Assembly: GCA_020027365.1 (NCBI GenBank)
Contig: JAHRAJ010000036.1
Location: forward strand, 1 to 10,003
Length of the DNA: 10,003 nucleotides
Origin: Cenarchaeum sp.
GTDB lineage: Archaea > Thermoproteota > Nitrososphaeria > Nitrososphaerales > Nitrosopumilaceae
Direction of reading: 5' to 3'
Position 1 is the first letter of the stretch; the number at the start of each line of letters is the position of its first letter. Below the pieces are notes generated by a model. That model did no database searches. It saw only the letters and a list, made by a program, of their open reading frames with translations, and was not told where the DNA came from. Positions 1-7,357 of the stretch are shown here, piece after piece. Both the position numbers and the translations under genes were made by a program.

Positions 1-2247
1 ATACTGATCGTTTTTGCCCAGCCGGTCTATGACGTCGGTGACCCTGTTGCCCACGGTGACCGCCTGGAATGCCACCACATCGTCATGATCCTCGGCAAAA
101 TAGTCCGCAATGCACAGGTGCCTAGACTTGGGCGAGCGCGGAAAGTCAAACTCCAGCTTGTCCCCGTCCGGGCCGTCCACCACCAGCCGGTCACCGGCCG
201 CACGGCATCGAAAATACCCGTACACGGCGGAGGGTTCAAAGAGGTTTTCCGCATCAATCCGTCCCTTCCACTCTGCAAACAGCCTCTCGTGATCGCCCTC
301 TTGCAGCCGGCCCGCCTTGCCGCGCAGCCCCCATGACATCTTGAACAGCGAATTTTTGTCGATCAGCTCCCAGACGGCCCGCGCGTCAATCTGTGACGCA
401 TCAAGCCGGACCGGCGTGTTCAGGTGCGGCGGGACGGGGGGCCGCTGCAGCGGAACCACGCCACTGCGCGGAATCTTTTGTGCGCCGGGTGAGGACGGCG
501 GGGAGGAGGCACCCACCGACGTGTCCTTCCACGCGTCCAGCTTTGTTCGCCACCCCAGCAGAAACCCCTGCCGGTCGTCGGACACCAGCCCGTCCATGGT
601 GCGCAGCCCGTCAAACATGGTGTTGCAGTAAAACACGCCCGGCTCGTACACCTGCCCGTCCCCGCGGGCCACCCTGTTGACATAGTTTGTGTTTATCGCC
701 GCCCCGCCGCACAGGATGGGCACGGTCATGCCGTGCTTGCGGGCGTGCTCCACAAACAGCTTCATCTGCTTGGATGTGGACACCAGCAGGGCGGACAGTC
801 CGACCGCGTCGGCACCGGTCTCCTTGATGGCGTCCAGAAACCTTTGCAGCGGGACCTGCTTGCCCAGGTCATGGACGGTATACCCGTTGTTTTCAAATAT
901 CGTTTTGACCAGGTTTTTTCCGATATCGTGCACGTCCCCGTAGACGGTGCCCAGCACGAGCACGCCCTTGGTGGAGCCCTCTTCCTTTATCAGGTATTTC
1001 TCCAGCTCTGCCACGGCGGCCTTCATGCACTCGGCGGACTTTAGCACAAACGGCAGTATCAGCTCGCCGGCCCCGAACAGGTCGCCCACCTCCTTCATGG
1101 CAGGCAGGAGGTCGTCGTTGAGGGTGGCAATGGCGGCCTCGTGGACCTGCCTGGCCGGCAGGTCCTGCAGCGACTCTGCAGTAACTTTGTCCCCGCCCCC
1201 GATCTTCTCTGCCACGGCGGCCACCACGTCGCCCTCCACCCCGTCCTTTAGCCGGTTTATTATCCGAAAGTTGGCGCGCCTGCCCGCGGACCACGACGGG
1301 TCGATCTTTGTATCCGCGGTGCCGGCCGCACCGCCGCCACCGCCGCCGCCCTTGGCAAAGTGTGCTATGATGTCGGCCATCACGTCCTGACGGCGGTTGA
1401 ACACCAGGTCCTCCACCAGCCCGCGCTCACGTTCCCCAATCTGCGCATACGGTACAATCTCGCGCGGGTTTACAATGGCCGAGTCCAGCCCGCACTTTAC
1501 CGCGTGGTACAGGAAGACGGAATTCACCACGCGCCGCACGCCGGAATCCAGCCCAAAGCTGATGTTGCTCAGCCCCAGCGTGGTGTAACAGTCGGGAAAC
1601 CGCTTCTTGACCGCCTTGATCCCCTCCAGCGTGTTTACCCCCGAATCGGCATACTCGCCGTCACCCGTGCCGAGCGTAAACGTCAGCACGTCAAAGATAA
1701 ACTGCCCGGGGAGCAGCCCGTACCTTTTCCCCTCCTCGTACATCATGCCTGCCACCCCCAGTTTTTCCTCCGGCGTCCTGGCCATCCCGTCGGGCCCTAT
1801 GCACATGGCAATTGCCGGAACGCCATACCTCGCCATCAGCGGGGCCAGGCCCGCAAACCTAGAGCCATCACCCTCCAAGTTTATCGAGTTGATTATGGGC
1901 CTGCCGGGTATCTGCCGGACCGCGGCCCCGACGACGTCTGGATCCGTAGAGTCGATCACCAGCGGCGCCTCGATCTCCAGGCTGAGCCTCTTGACCAGCC
2001 TGAGCATAAGCTCTTTTTCGTCAGTGCGCTCCGTGGTGGCCACGCACACGTCCAGACAGTGCGCGCCCCCCTCGGCCTGGCCGCGCGCTATGTCCACAAG
2101 CCCGTCCATGTCGTCATTGAGTACAAGCTCCTTTGCCCTGCGCGAGCCCTGCGTATTGAGCCGCTCGCCTATGATCATCGGGGCCGGCTCTTGGCGCAGA
2201 TCCACCGCCTTTAGTGCAGAGCTTGCCCTGTACACCGCCGCCGCCAT
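1..2247 (-). CDS. metH: Cobalamin-dependent methionine synthase, C-terminal half (folate, cap, B12 and start of activation domain), partial
   Basis: The minus strand is open from the ATG at 2247 to the left edge (749 codons visible, no stop). Residues about 17-280 match the MetH pterin-binding TIM barrel (MIIGERLN near the start, VIDSTDPD, a later GLSNISFGL). A seven-glycine linker (300-306) follows, then a helical cap (about 320-415) and a B12 domain with GDVHDIGKN; His440 is the expected lower cobalt ligand. After a Pro/Ser-rich linker (about 585-620) the reactivation (AdoMet) domain begins (WELIDKNSLFKMSWGLRGK) and is cut by the edge. The zinc homocysteine-binding module found at the N-terminus of bacterial MetH is absent here and is encoded separately at 3907-4908. 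The chain should transfer methyl from methyl-tetrahydrofolate to cob(I)alamin in the cytoplasm. Reading continues upstream of 2247 without a stop, so a GTG start slightly upstream is possible, but the TATA-like tract at 2267-2274 favours 2247. Confidence 0.95.
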   Translation of the reverse strand, partial: MAAAVYRASSALKAVDLRQEPAPMIIGERLNTQGSRRAKELVLNDDMDGLVDIARGQAEGGAHCLDVCVATTERTDEKELMLRLVKRLSLEIEAPLVIDSTDPDVVGAAVRQIPGRPIINSINLEGDGSRFAGLAPLMARYGVPAIAMCIGPDGMARTPEEKLGVAGMMYEEGKRYGLLPGQFIFDVLTFTLGTGDGEYADSGVNTLEGIKAVKKRFPDCYTTLGLSNISFGLDSGVRRVVNSVFLYHAVKCGLDSAIVNPREIVPYAQIGERERGLVEDLVFNRRQDVMADIIAHFAKGGGGGGGAAGTADTKIDPSWSAGRRANFRIINRLKDGVEGDVVAAVAEKIGGGDKVTAESLQDLPARQVHEAAIATLNDDLLPAMKEVGDLFGAGELILPFVLKSAECMKAAVAELEKYLIKEEGSTKGVLVLGTVYGDVHDIGKNLVKTIFENNGYTVHDLGKQVPLQRFLDAIKETGADAVGLSALLVSTSKQMKLFVEHARKHGMTVPILCGGAAINTNYVNRVARGDGQVYEPGVFYCNTMFDGLRTMDGLVSDDRQGFLLGWRTKLDAWKDTSVGASSPPSSPGAQKIPRSGVVPLQRPPVPPHLNTPVRLDASQIDARAVWELIDKNSLFKMSWGLRGKAGRLQEGDHERLFAEWKGRIDAENLFEPSAVYGYFRCRAAGDRLVVDGPDGDKLEFDFPRSPKSRHLCIADYFAEDHDDVVAFQAVTVGNRVTDVIDRLGKNDQY

Positions 2248-2266
2248 GGCCGTACGCACGCACGCC

Positions 2267-2274
2267 AAAAAATA
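2267..2274 (-). promoter_or_regulatory. TATA-like box of metH C-terminal half
   Basis: On the minus strand an A/T tract reading TATTTTTT stands in GC-rich sequence, centred about 23 nt upstream of the ATG at 2247. No purine-rich ribosome binding site lies between, which fits a leaderless archaeal transcript. The spacing is slightly shorter than at the other promoters here. It implies that this half of metH has its own promoter and does not rely on read-through from the N-terminal half about 1.7 kb upstream. Confidence 0.45.
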
Positions 2275-2344
2275 ACCGTTTGTATGCACGCCGGGTTGTC
2301 CAAATGACCGAAAATACGCGGTTTAGACTGCCTGCAGGGGCCCC

Positions 2345-2921
2345 CCCTGTCCGGACGAGCTTGGCAACCCAAACGAGGACATGGTGCTGCAAAGCTGCGT
2401 ACGACGCACATCCTCCCTTGACGACGAGATACACCGTCTGGAGTAGGAGATTCAGGCAGGCCGCGTCCGACGGGCAGGTGATCCTGTTGATGAGCATGAC
2501 ATGGATCGACTCGTTTAGCGCCATGCTGATCATGGCAGAGATTGGAGGCATCAAGAGGTTTACGACTCCGGAAAAGCTGGCGTCGTGGTCTGGGATGTGT
2601 CCAATGGTCCGCCAGTCAGGCGACAAAGAGTGCATGGGTCGCATGAAGAAAAAGGCAAACAGGCGCGTAAACTGGGTTGGCCATCCAGGCCGCAAACACA
2701 GCGTCCCGGTACGACCCGCGCATGGCAGCACATTACGAGAGCGTCAAGAATCGCAACGGCGGAAGGCACCAGATTGCAGTTACACACGTGGCAAACAGGA
2801 TGCTGCGCATAATGTGGAAGATCTGAATACCGGCACGCCGTACATGACGCGCAACAAGGCACTGTACGAGAAAAAACTAAAGAGACTCTCGGCCAAGATG
2901 CCCTCGACCTTCTTGAACTAG
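2345..2921 (+). pseudogene. Decayed IS110-family transposase (C-terminal Transposase_20 part)
   Basis: Spliced over three reading frames, this gives an IS110/IS116-type C-terminal half. 2345-2446 reads DELGNPNEDMVLQ and a helical SLDDEIHRLE, then hits TAG at 2444. About 2460-2678, in another frame, gives SDGQVILLM, IDSFSAMLIMAEIG, FTTPEKLASWSGM and GRMKKKANRRVNWV, the hallmark helix-hairpin-helix region of the family. 2680-2823, shifted by one base, gives IQAANTASRYDPRM, HYESVKNRNGG and THVANRMLRIMWK, then TGA at 2824. From about 2825 the earlier frame returns with NTGTPYM and KALYEKKLKRLSAK, ending TAG at 2919-2921. The break near 2823 looks like loss of one G (AAGATCTG for AAGATGCTG). The N-terminal DEDD catalytic domain is not visible, so the element is dead. 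The usual PGIG-like motif is degenerate (MTWIDS). Confidence 0.8.
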
Positions 2922-3180
2922 CGATCCGATCCACGCACGCGCAGGGCGCGCCCCTAGCGTCAGCCATATATCGTGCCCTGAAAAAACAGGCACGGATCAG
3001 AATGGGCAAGAAGACACCACTATCAATGACCGGATGTTTTAACATGGATGTACCGCCGCGCCAGGACGCGCGTGTACAGCCCGCCGGGAGAGGAGGCGGT
3101 CAGGACGATCACCGGAAGCCGCGCCAAGCGGATCATCTACGGTGATCACAAACACCATGCGCAGAATGCCGCAGGTACAT
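2885..3180 (+). pseudogene. Frame-broken coding relic, unknown function
   Basis: Not recognised. A plus-strand frame without stops up to 3142 reads plausibly as protein from about 2888 to 3060: a helical DALDLLELAIRSTHAQGAP, then AIYRALKKQARIRMGKKTP and MTGCFNMDVPP. Downstream in that frame the sequence becomes Gly/Arg/Gln-rich, while the adjacent frame (about 3039-3180) takes over with MYRRARTRVYSPPGEEAVR and RAKRIIYGD. This suggests one ancestral gene with a frameshift near 3045-3060. No usable start at the 5' end and no promoter were seen. It partly overlaps the tail of the IS110 relic, so it may be the host gene hit by the element or cargo next to it. The reading is inferred from protein-like composition only. 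Confidence 0.35.
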
Positions 3181-3334
3181 GAACAGGCCGAGACCGTCGG
3201 ACTTGGGCAGGTCATGCGCAGTTGGCAGGGCGGCCGTCATCGGACCGCGCGTCAAGCCACCGGAGCAAGGGCAAAGCAGCTTGTACGGGACAAGGGACCG
3301 TTCAAGGTGATCGACTCCGACGGCAACGCCGCGC

Positions 3335-3496
3335 ATGAACGCGATCGAGACAGAGTGGGCGTTTATGCGCGCCCGTTTCGAGGACATGCACAGTGACTCG
3401 ATCGATGAAAAGATGGATGCCACCACGGAATATTTCAGGACGGCGTCGGTCAAGCTAGATCTGTTTGAGTTTCTGGCCAATGGAAAGGGAGCATAA
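3335..3496 (+). CDS. Small ORF or gene fragment, 53 aa, unknown
   Basis: ATG at 3335 to TAA at 3494-3496 encodes 53 residues, acidic and helical (METEW-like start MNAIETEWAFMRARFEDMHS, then KMDATTEYFRTASVKLDLFEFL). Composition looks like a real folded alpha-helical stretch rather than a shadow. No TATA box sits about 26 nt upstream and no ribosome binding site is visible. The preceding frame (to about 3330) also reads sensibly (RDKGPFKVIDSDGNA). It may therefore be the surviving middle of a longer, frameshifted gene rather than a functional mini-protein. Function unknown. Confidence 0.35.
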   Translation: MNAIETEWAFMRARFEDMHSDSIDEKMDATTEYFRTASVKLDLFEFLANGKGA

Positions 3497-3642
3497 CTTC
3501 CGATCTACGGCACATCCCCACGCACAGCGTAGACTGGATGGATCAGGACATACGGCAAGGCAAGGCGCGGTGCCAAGGTTTCAGGAGTTCATGACTGCGT
3601 ACCCGGGGGCGCCCGCCATCGGGATGTCAGTTGGGTTAAGGT
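3497..3642 (+). pseudogene. Further coding relic, two frames, unknown
   Basis: Just after the 53-codon ORF, one frame reads TSDLRHIPTHSVDWMDQDIR before stopping at TGA 3591-3593. The neighbouring frame supplies PRFQEFMTAYPGAPAIGMSV and ends at TGA 3641-3643. The two together look like the C-terminal part of a protein broken by one frameshift near 3570-3580. No homology is recognised; it probably belongs to the same decayed gene as the preceding relics. Confidence 0.3.
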
Positions 3643-3643
3643 G

Positions 3644-3906
3644 ACGCGTGACGTCCAACGCCCATGCACGCCGGCACAAACCCGCCAGACGCAGGCCGCG
3701 CCGCACACCGTTCATTTTCACTCCACACGCCTCTCTCTCTTCCCGCCGCCGCCGGCCGGCGATGCAGGCCCGACAAGCGGCGTGAAAACCCGCGTCCGGG
3801 GTCGGGGGGGGTGGCAGGTCGTGCGGCCAGCCGTGCCGCCGCCGTGCCGCCGCCACGCGATCTTGCAAGCTCGGAAAAAAACGGCGCGGTGCGACGGCGG
3901 CGGCCG
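3644..3906. other. GC-rich non-coding spacer
   Basis: No convincing gene on either strand. The stretch is rich in CCG/GCC runs, including a short imperfect tandem repeat (GCCGTGCCGCC twice, about 3835-3855) and a G8 run near 3805-3812. Long open frames here are products of high GC and read as Arg/Pro/Ala-rich nonsense. It serves as the 3' flank of the minus-strand gene ending at 3907. Confidence 0.5.
3875..3881 (-). terminator. Oligo-T terminator downstream of metH N-terminal half
   Basis: On the minus strand seven consecutive T residues follow a GC-rich stretch, about 26 nt after the TGA at 3907-3909. Archaeal polymerase terminates on oligo-T tracts, so this is a plausible end for the transcript and supports separate transcription of the two metH halves. 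Confidence 0.45.
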
Positions 3907-4908
3907 TCAGGTGACTCGGCCGCCAGACGCGCGCGCATCCCCCGACGACCGCCCGTCTATCGCGGCGCGCAGGCTGCGTATGTGCTCGGGCGTGGTACCG
4001 CAGCACCCGCCCACAATCCGGACGTTTGGATACATGTCCAGAAACTCACCCAGCGCGGAGGCCATCTCGCCGGGCAGCATCCGGTATACGGCCTGGCCGC
4101 CGCTGTTCTCGGGCATCCCGGCGTTTGGCACGACAAGTATGGGGTGCCCGCGCTGCTCGTCAAGCCACCGCACGCTGGGCGTCATCTCCACGGGACCCGT
4201 CGAACAGTTTAGTCCAAACACGTCTATGCCCATGCCCGACACCGTGGTGTATGCGGCCTGCACGCCCGTGCCCAGGAGCATCTTGCCGTACTGGTCCAGC
4301 GTCGCGTTTGCGATGACCGGCACCCTGCGGCGGCCCCCCGCGTCCTTGCCGTTGGTCACCCCCATCGCGTTGTGACACGCCTCGATTGCAAGCTTTACCT
4401 CCAGTATGTCCTGGCTGGTCTCGATGAGCAGCGCGTCCACGCCGCCCATTATCAGCCCCTCGGCCTGCTCTTCAAACGCGCCGCGTATGTCATCCAGGGG
4501 CATCTGCCCCAGATCGGGATCGTCAGAGCTGGGCAGATACCCGGTCGGGCCCATCGAGCCCACCACGTACCGGGGCTTGTCCTCGTACTCGGCGCAGACT
4601 CGGCAGGCCAGCTCGGCAATCATCCGGTTAATCTCCACGGTCCTGTCCCCAAACCCATACTCGTCAAGCTTTATCCGGTTGGAGCCAAACGAGTTTGTCT
4701 CTACGCAGTCGGCGCCGGCGTCCAGATAGCTGCGGTGTATCTCCTCTATCCACTCCGGGTGGGTGAGCACAAGGCCGTCGTTAAACCCGTCGTGGCCGTC
4801 TGGAAAGTCCTCCGGTCCGGGCTGGTGCCTCTGGATCTCGGTCCCCATGGCGCCGTCAAACAGCAGGATGCGGCGGCCGGCGGCCTCCAAAAACGGCTCC
4901 TTGTCCAT
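3907..4908 (-). CDS. metH: Homocysteine S-methyltransferase (MetH N-terminal zinc domain)
   Basis: 333 aa, a stand-alone copy of the MetH homocysteine-binding module. It starts with the family signature LLFDGAMGTEIQ (about 15-26), then DAGADCVETNSFGSN, then VVGSMGPTG. The three zinc cysteines are present: Cys235 in GLNCSTGP and Cys302-Cys303 in GGCCGTTPEH, spaced much as in bacterial MetH. It binds and deprotonates homocysteine for methyl transfer from methylcobalamin, so it needs the B12-bearing chain encoded at 1-2247. Start choice: in-frame TTG (4920) and GTG (4917) exist, but the TATA box at 4931-4937 is 26 nt from the ATG at 4908 and too close to the others, so 4908 with a leaderless mRNA is preferred. 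An S-methylmethionine-dependent methyltransferase is a less likely alternative, given the MetH-like partner nearby. Confidence 0.93.
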   Translation of the reverse strand: MDKEPFLEAAGRRILLFDGAMGTEIQRHQPGPEDFPDGHDGFNDGLVLTHPEWIEEIHRSYLDAGADCVETNSFGSNRIKLDEYGFGDRTVEINRMIAELACRVCAEYEDKPRYVVGSMGPTGYLPSSDDPDLGQMPLDDIRGAFEEQAEGLIMGGVDALLIETSQDILEVKLAIEACHNAMGVTNGKDAGGRRRVPVIANATLDQYGKMLLGTGVQAAYTTVSGMGIDVFGLNCSTGPVEMTPSVRWLDEQRGHPILVVPNAGMPENSGGQAVYRMLPGEMASALGEFLDMYPNVRIVGGCCGTTPEHIRSLRAAIDGRSSGDARASGGRVT

Positions 4909-4930
4909 GGCAGCCACCAACGGATCCGGC

Positions 4931-4937
4931 TTTTATT
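4931..4937 (-). promoter_or_regulatory. TATA box of metH N-terminal half
   Basis: AATAAAA on the minus strand, centred 26 nt upstream of the ATG at 4908, in otherwise GC-rich sequence. The spacing is what an archaeal TBP/TFB promoter needs to start transcription at the start codon. It shares the roughly 100 bp intergenic region with the divergent purD promoter. Confidence 0.65.
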
Positions 4938-4980
4938 GGTTGGTAGAGGGTTGCAGGCCCCCGCACGCCGCAAAAACACG

Positions 4981-4988
4981 TTTTTTTA
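4981..4988 (+). promoter_or_regulatory. TATA-like box of purD
   Basis: A run TTTTTTTA centred about 25 nt upstream of the GTG at 5010. There is no Shine-Dalgarno sequence in between, consistent with a leaderless transcript. An ATG at 4988 touches this tract but is out of frame with purD. Confidence 0.55.
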
Positions 4989-5009
4989 TGGCAGGAACAG
5001 ACGCCCACC

Positions 5010-6464
5010 GTGGACAGGGACAAATTTCTCATAGTGGGCGGGGGCGGCCGCGAGGCCGCCTTTGCCTCCCGGCTGGCAGAGGACGCGCGCGTGTACGCCG
5101 TGATGCCCCACAAAAACCCGGGCATAGCCAGCCGCGTCACGGCGTCAGGCGGGATGTACATGATCGGCGACGCCGACAATCCCGGCACGGTGGCCGGCTT
5201 TGCGGATGCAAACAGGGTCGACTATGCGTTTGTCAACGCCGACCAGCCCCTGGCAAACGGGGTGGTCGACGCCCTGCTGGACGGCGGGATAAAGGCGGTC
5301 GGTGCCACCAGGGAGGCCTCGCGCATAGAGTGGGACAAGGCGCATTCCATGCGGCTGATGGAGAGGCTGTGCCCCGAGTTTACGCCGTTTTACAGAATCG
5401 TCTCGGATGCCGCCGGCGTTGATGCGGCCATATCCGAGTTTGAGTCGCGCGGGATGGACGTGGTCGTAAAACCGCGGGGGCTGACCGGCGGCAAGGGCGT
5501 AAAGGTCATGCCCAGCCACCTGGGCACCTATCAGGACTGCGCCGGGTATGCCGCCGAGCTGCTGTCAAGGGGGGGCGGTGCCGGCGGGGAGGAGGAGGTC
5601 GTCCTGACCGAAAGGCTGGACGGCGCCGAGTTTACCGTGATGGGGCTGACCGACGGGGAGCACCTGGCCATGGCGCCGGCAAGCTACGACTATCCGTTCC
5701 GGTACGAGGGCGACAAGGGTCCCGGCACCGGCGGGATGGGGTGCTTTACCTGCCCCCAAAGGACGCTGCCGTTCATGACCGATGCCGACTATGAGGACTG
5801 CCGCCGGATCATGCAGCGCGTCATAGACGACGCGCGGTCGCGCGGCACCCCGTTTACGGGCGTGCTCAACGGCGGGTTTTTCAAGACGGGTGGGGGCATA
5901 CGGTTCATGGAGTTTAACGCGCGGTTTGGCGACCCCGAGGTGTTTTGCGTGCTGGGCGTGCTCGACGGATCGTTTTCCAGGGTGCTGGCAGGCATGTGGG
6001 ACAAAACGCTGTCCGAAGAATCAGTATCGTTTGTCCCAAGGGCGTGCGTCACAAAGTACCTGGTGGCCAGCGAGTATCCGGGCGCCAGCATGCAGCCCAC
6101 GCGGTTCTCGGTCGACGCCGACGCGGCCGCGCATGACGGCGTAAAGACGTTCTTTGCGTCGTGTATAGAGGCCGGCGGGGACGCCGGCCGGAACACGTAC
6201 GACACGCTTCAAAGATCACGGGTCGTCGCGTTTGCCGCCACCGGCGATACCGTCCAGGGCGCATCGGCGGCGGTCGATGCCGCGATCACGGCGCATGTAC
6301 GCGGCGGCGGCGGCGGCGGCGATCCCACCACACTGGAATACCGGCGCGACGTTGGTTCTGCCCAGAGTCTGGCAAGGATTGCGGCGGCGGCCGCCACGGC
6401 GGCATCAACGGCGGACACGGCGACGGATCAGACGCCCGGCGGGCGGATCCCAGACGCGATGTAA
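5010..6464 (+). CDS. purD: Phosphoribosylamine-glycine ligase (GAR synthetase)
   Basis: 484 aa. Ligates glycine to 5-phosphoribosylamine using ATP, the second step of de novo purine synthesis, in the cytoplasm. The N-terminal Rossmann-like domain opens with FLIVGGGGREAAFA. The ATP-grasp fold carries VVKPRGLTGGKGVKV (Lys154 near the nucleotide loop), GPGTGGMGC and the metal/ATP site MEFNARFGDPE (Glu301, Asn303). The C-terminal domain ends with a six-glycine tract followed by LEYRRDVG, the usual PurD ending. About 35 more Ala/Thr-rich residues follow, making it longer than typical PurD (about 420-430 aa). The initiator is GTG, chosen because it lies 25 nt after the TATA-like tract and immediately precedes the family N-terminus. 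Divergent from metH. No obvious terminator follows the stop. Confidence 0.95.
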   Translation: MDRDKFLIVGGGGREAAFASRLAEDARVYAVMPHKNPGIASRVTASGGMYMIGDADNPGTVAGFADANRVDYAFVNADQPLANGVVDALLDGGIKAVGATREASRIEWDKAHSMRLMERLCPEFTPFYRIVSDAAGVDAAISEFESRGMDVVVKPRGLTGGKGVKVMPSHLGTYQDCAGYAAELLSRGGGAGGEEEVVLTERLDGAEFTVMGLTDGEHLAMAPASYDYPFRYEGDKGPGTGGMGCFTCPQRTLPFMTDADYEDCRRIMQRVIDDARSRGTPFTGVLNGGFFKTGGGIRFMEFNARFGDPEVFCVLGVLDGSFSRVLAGMWDKTLSEESVSFVPRACVTKYLVASEYPGASMQPTRFSVDADAAAHDGVKTFFASCIEAGGDAGRNTYDTLQRSRVVAFAATGDTVQGASAAVDAAITAHVRGGGGGGDPTTLEYRRDVGSAQSLARIAAAAATAASTADTATDQTPGGRIPDAM

Positions 6465-6523
6465 GAGATGCATACACACGCCCCGGCCCGCCCCCCACGA
6501 CAAAAGGGCGATGCACTACCCCA

Positions 6524-7142
6524 ATGTTTGCAGTCATCGCCATCGGCGCCTTGGTTGCGGTAACCACCGCAACCGGCACCCTGCAGGCATCAAAGAGGTG
6601 TTGCAGACACTTTGCACCGGTCATTGCAGACGGTCCGGATGCAGAGCATGCATCTTTTTCACAGAAGAGACGGCTCCGCAGGCCGGCCAGATTGGCGCGT
6701 TTGGCCACGGACCGATCACCGGCAACGGCACGGATGCCATAATGGTGACAACCGCCCACGGCGGCGTCTTGGACAGCATAGTAGAGGGACGCAAACGACG
6801 CGTCGTTTCACAACCACTACGTAAAGACAGATAATCTAACGACCGACGCCAAGTGTCCCGGCCCCGAGGTGGCAGACATGTCATGGCACGAGCCCGGTGG
6901 TGTCGCCATCAGAAACGGTCTGGTGCCGATGGAGGACGTCCCGTACTGCTTTGGAAGCGTGCACAGCCTGGATCAATCCAGAAAGTCTTCCAGGCGGATC
7001 AAGACGTTGGAAACGCGGTATCAGTCATGATAAACCCCGTGAACGCTGCCGGGCAGACAAGCACGACGGACATCAGGCGGTGTGCATCAACGACGTGGCA
7101 TTCACCTCAGGCTCGAATCTCAACGTGAGAAAGTTTGGCTAG
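6524..7142 (+). pseudogene. Multiply frameshifted gene for a predicted secreted protein, unknown function
   Basis: Not recognised by name. ATG at 6524 begins a hydrophobic signal-like segment (MFAVIAIGALVAVTTATGT). The coherent protein then hops frames: about 6655-6786 TEETAPQAGQIGAFGHGPIT and DAIMVTTAHGGVLDS; about 6788-6965 NDASFHNHYVKTDNL, DAKCPGPEVADMSWHEPGG and VPMEDVPYCFGSVHSLD; about 6967-7072 PGSIQKVFQADQDVGNA and VMINPVNAAGQTSTTDIR; about 7073-7139 AVCINDVAFTSGSNLN, ending VRKFG and TAG at 7140-7142. At least four indels are needed (about 6590-6650, 6787, 6966, 7075). The rebuilt product would be about 205 aa, exported, probably beta-rich. Each segment ends where the next frame continues sensibly, which is the mark of a pseudogene; sequencing error is less likely because both flanking genes are intact. 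No TATA box is visible at the expected distance. Confidence 0.7.
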
Positions 7143-7165
7143 GCAGACACCTGCCAACACACCCC

Positions 7166-7172
7166 TTTTTTT
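7166..7172 (+). terminator. Oligo-T tract, possible terminator
   Basis: Seven T residues preceded by ACACCCC, about 24 nt after the stop of the pseudogene. This is the expected position of an archaeal oligo-T terminator and would insulate the copper oxidase gene downstream. The remaining 7173-7320 is C-rich and holds nothing else recognisable. Confidence 0.4.
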
Positions 7173-7327
7173 CCAACGCACCACCCAACAGCCACACCAA
7201 AGGACACCGGCGGCGGCCCCGCCCCCACACACCGCCCCCAACCGGATTCCCCGATACAGTGCAAACCCAGACAAGGCGCTTACAGGCATAGCCACACCCG
7301 GCCGCCCCCGCCCGCCGGGCGATTGAG

Positions 7328-7334
7328 ATATATA
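7328..7334 (+). promoter_or_regulatory. TATA box of the NirK-type copper oxidase gene
   Basis: ATATATA centred 27 nt upstream of the ATG at 7358. It is the cleanest TATA match of the left and middle window, with no ribosome binding site following, so the mRNA is probably leaderless or nearly so. A strong box suits a highly expressed gene. Confidence 0.7.
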
Positions 7335-7357
7335 GCAAACATCGGGGTTGCGCAATA

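Noticed and set aside
1360..2275. Two long plus-strand open frames (284 and 222 codons)
   Set aside because: They lie opposite the clearly conserved MetH chain; their translations are Arg/Pro/Ser-rich with no motif. They are antisense shadows caused by high GC.
2214..2921. Single intact 235-codon plus-strand gene
   Set aside because: Only the middle (about 2460-2678) and the end of this frame match IS110; the stretch between them matches only in the shifted frame, so it is a pseudogene and not an intact protein.
3133..3480. 115-codon minus-strand open frame
   Set aside because: Opposite the plus-strand relic that looks more protein-like; no start signal and no recognisable motif.
3800..3860. 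G-run and GCCGTGCCGCC tandem units as a G-quadruplex or CRISPR-like array
   Set aside because: Only one long G-run and two short imperfect units with no spacers; best explained as low-complexity GC-rich spacer.
3581..4006. 141-codon minus-strand open frame in the GC-rich spacer
   Set aside because: Arg/Ala/Pro-rich, overlaps the end of the metH N-terminal half out of frame, with no promoter or motif.
4372..5034. 220-codon plus-strand open frame
   Set aside because: Antisense to the zinc homocysteine methyltransferase with its intact Cys ligands; no family features of its own.
6171..6190. GGCCGGCG/CGCCGGCC hairpin as a terminator or regulatory element
   Set aside because: It lies inside purD coding sequence with no T-run; such palindromes are expected at this GC.
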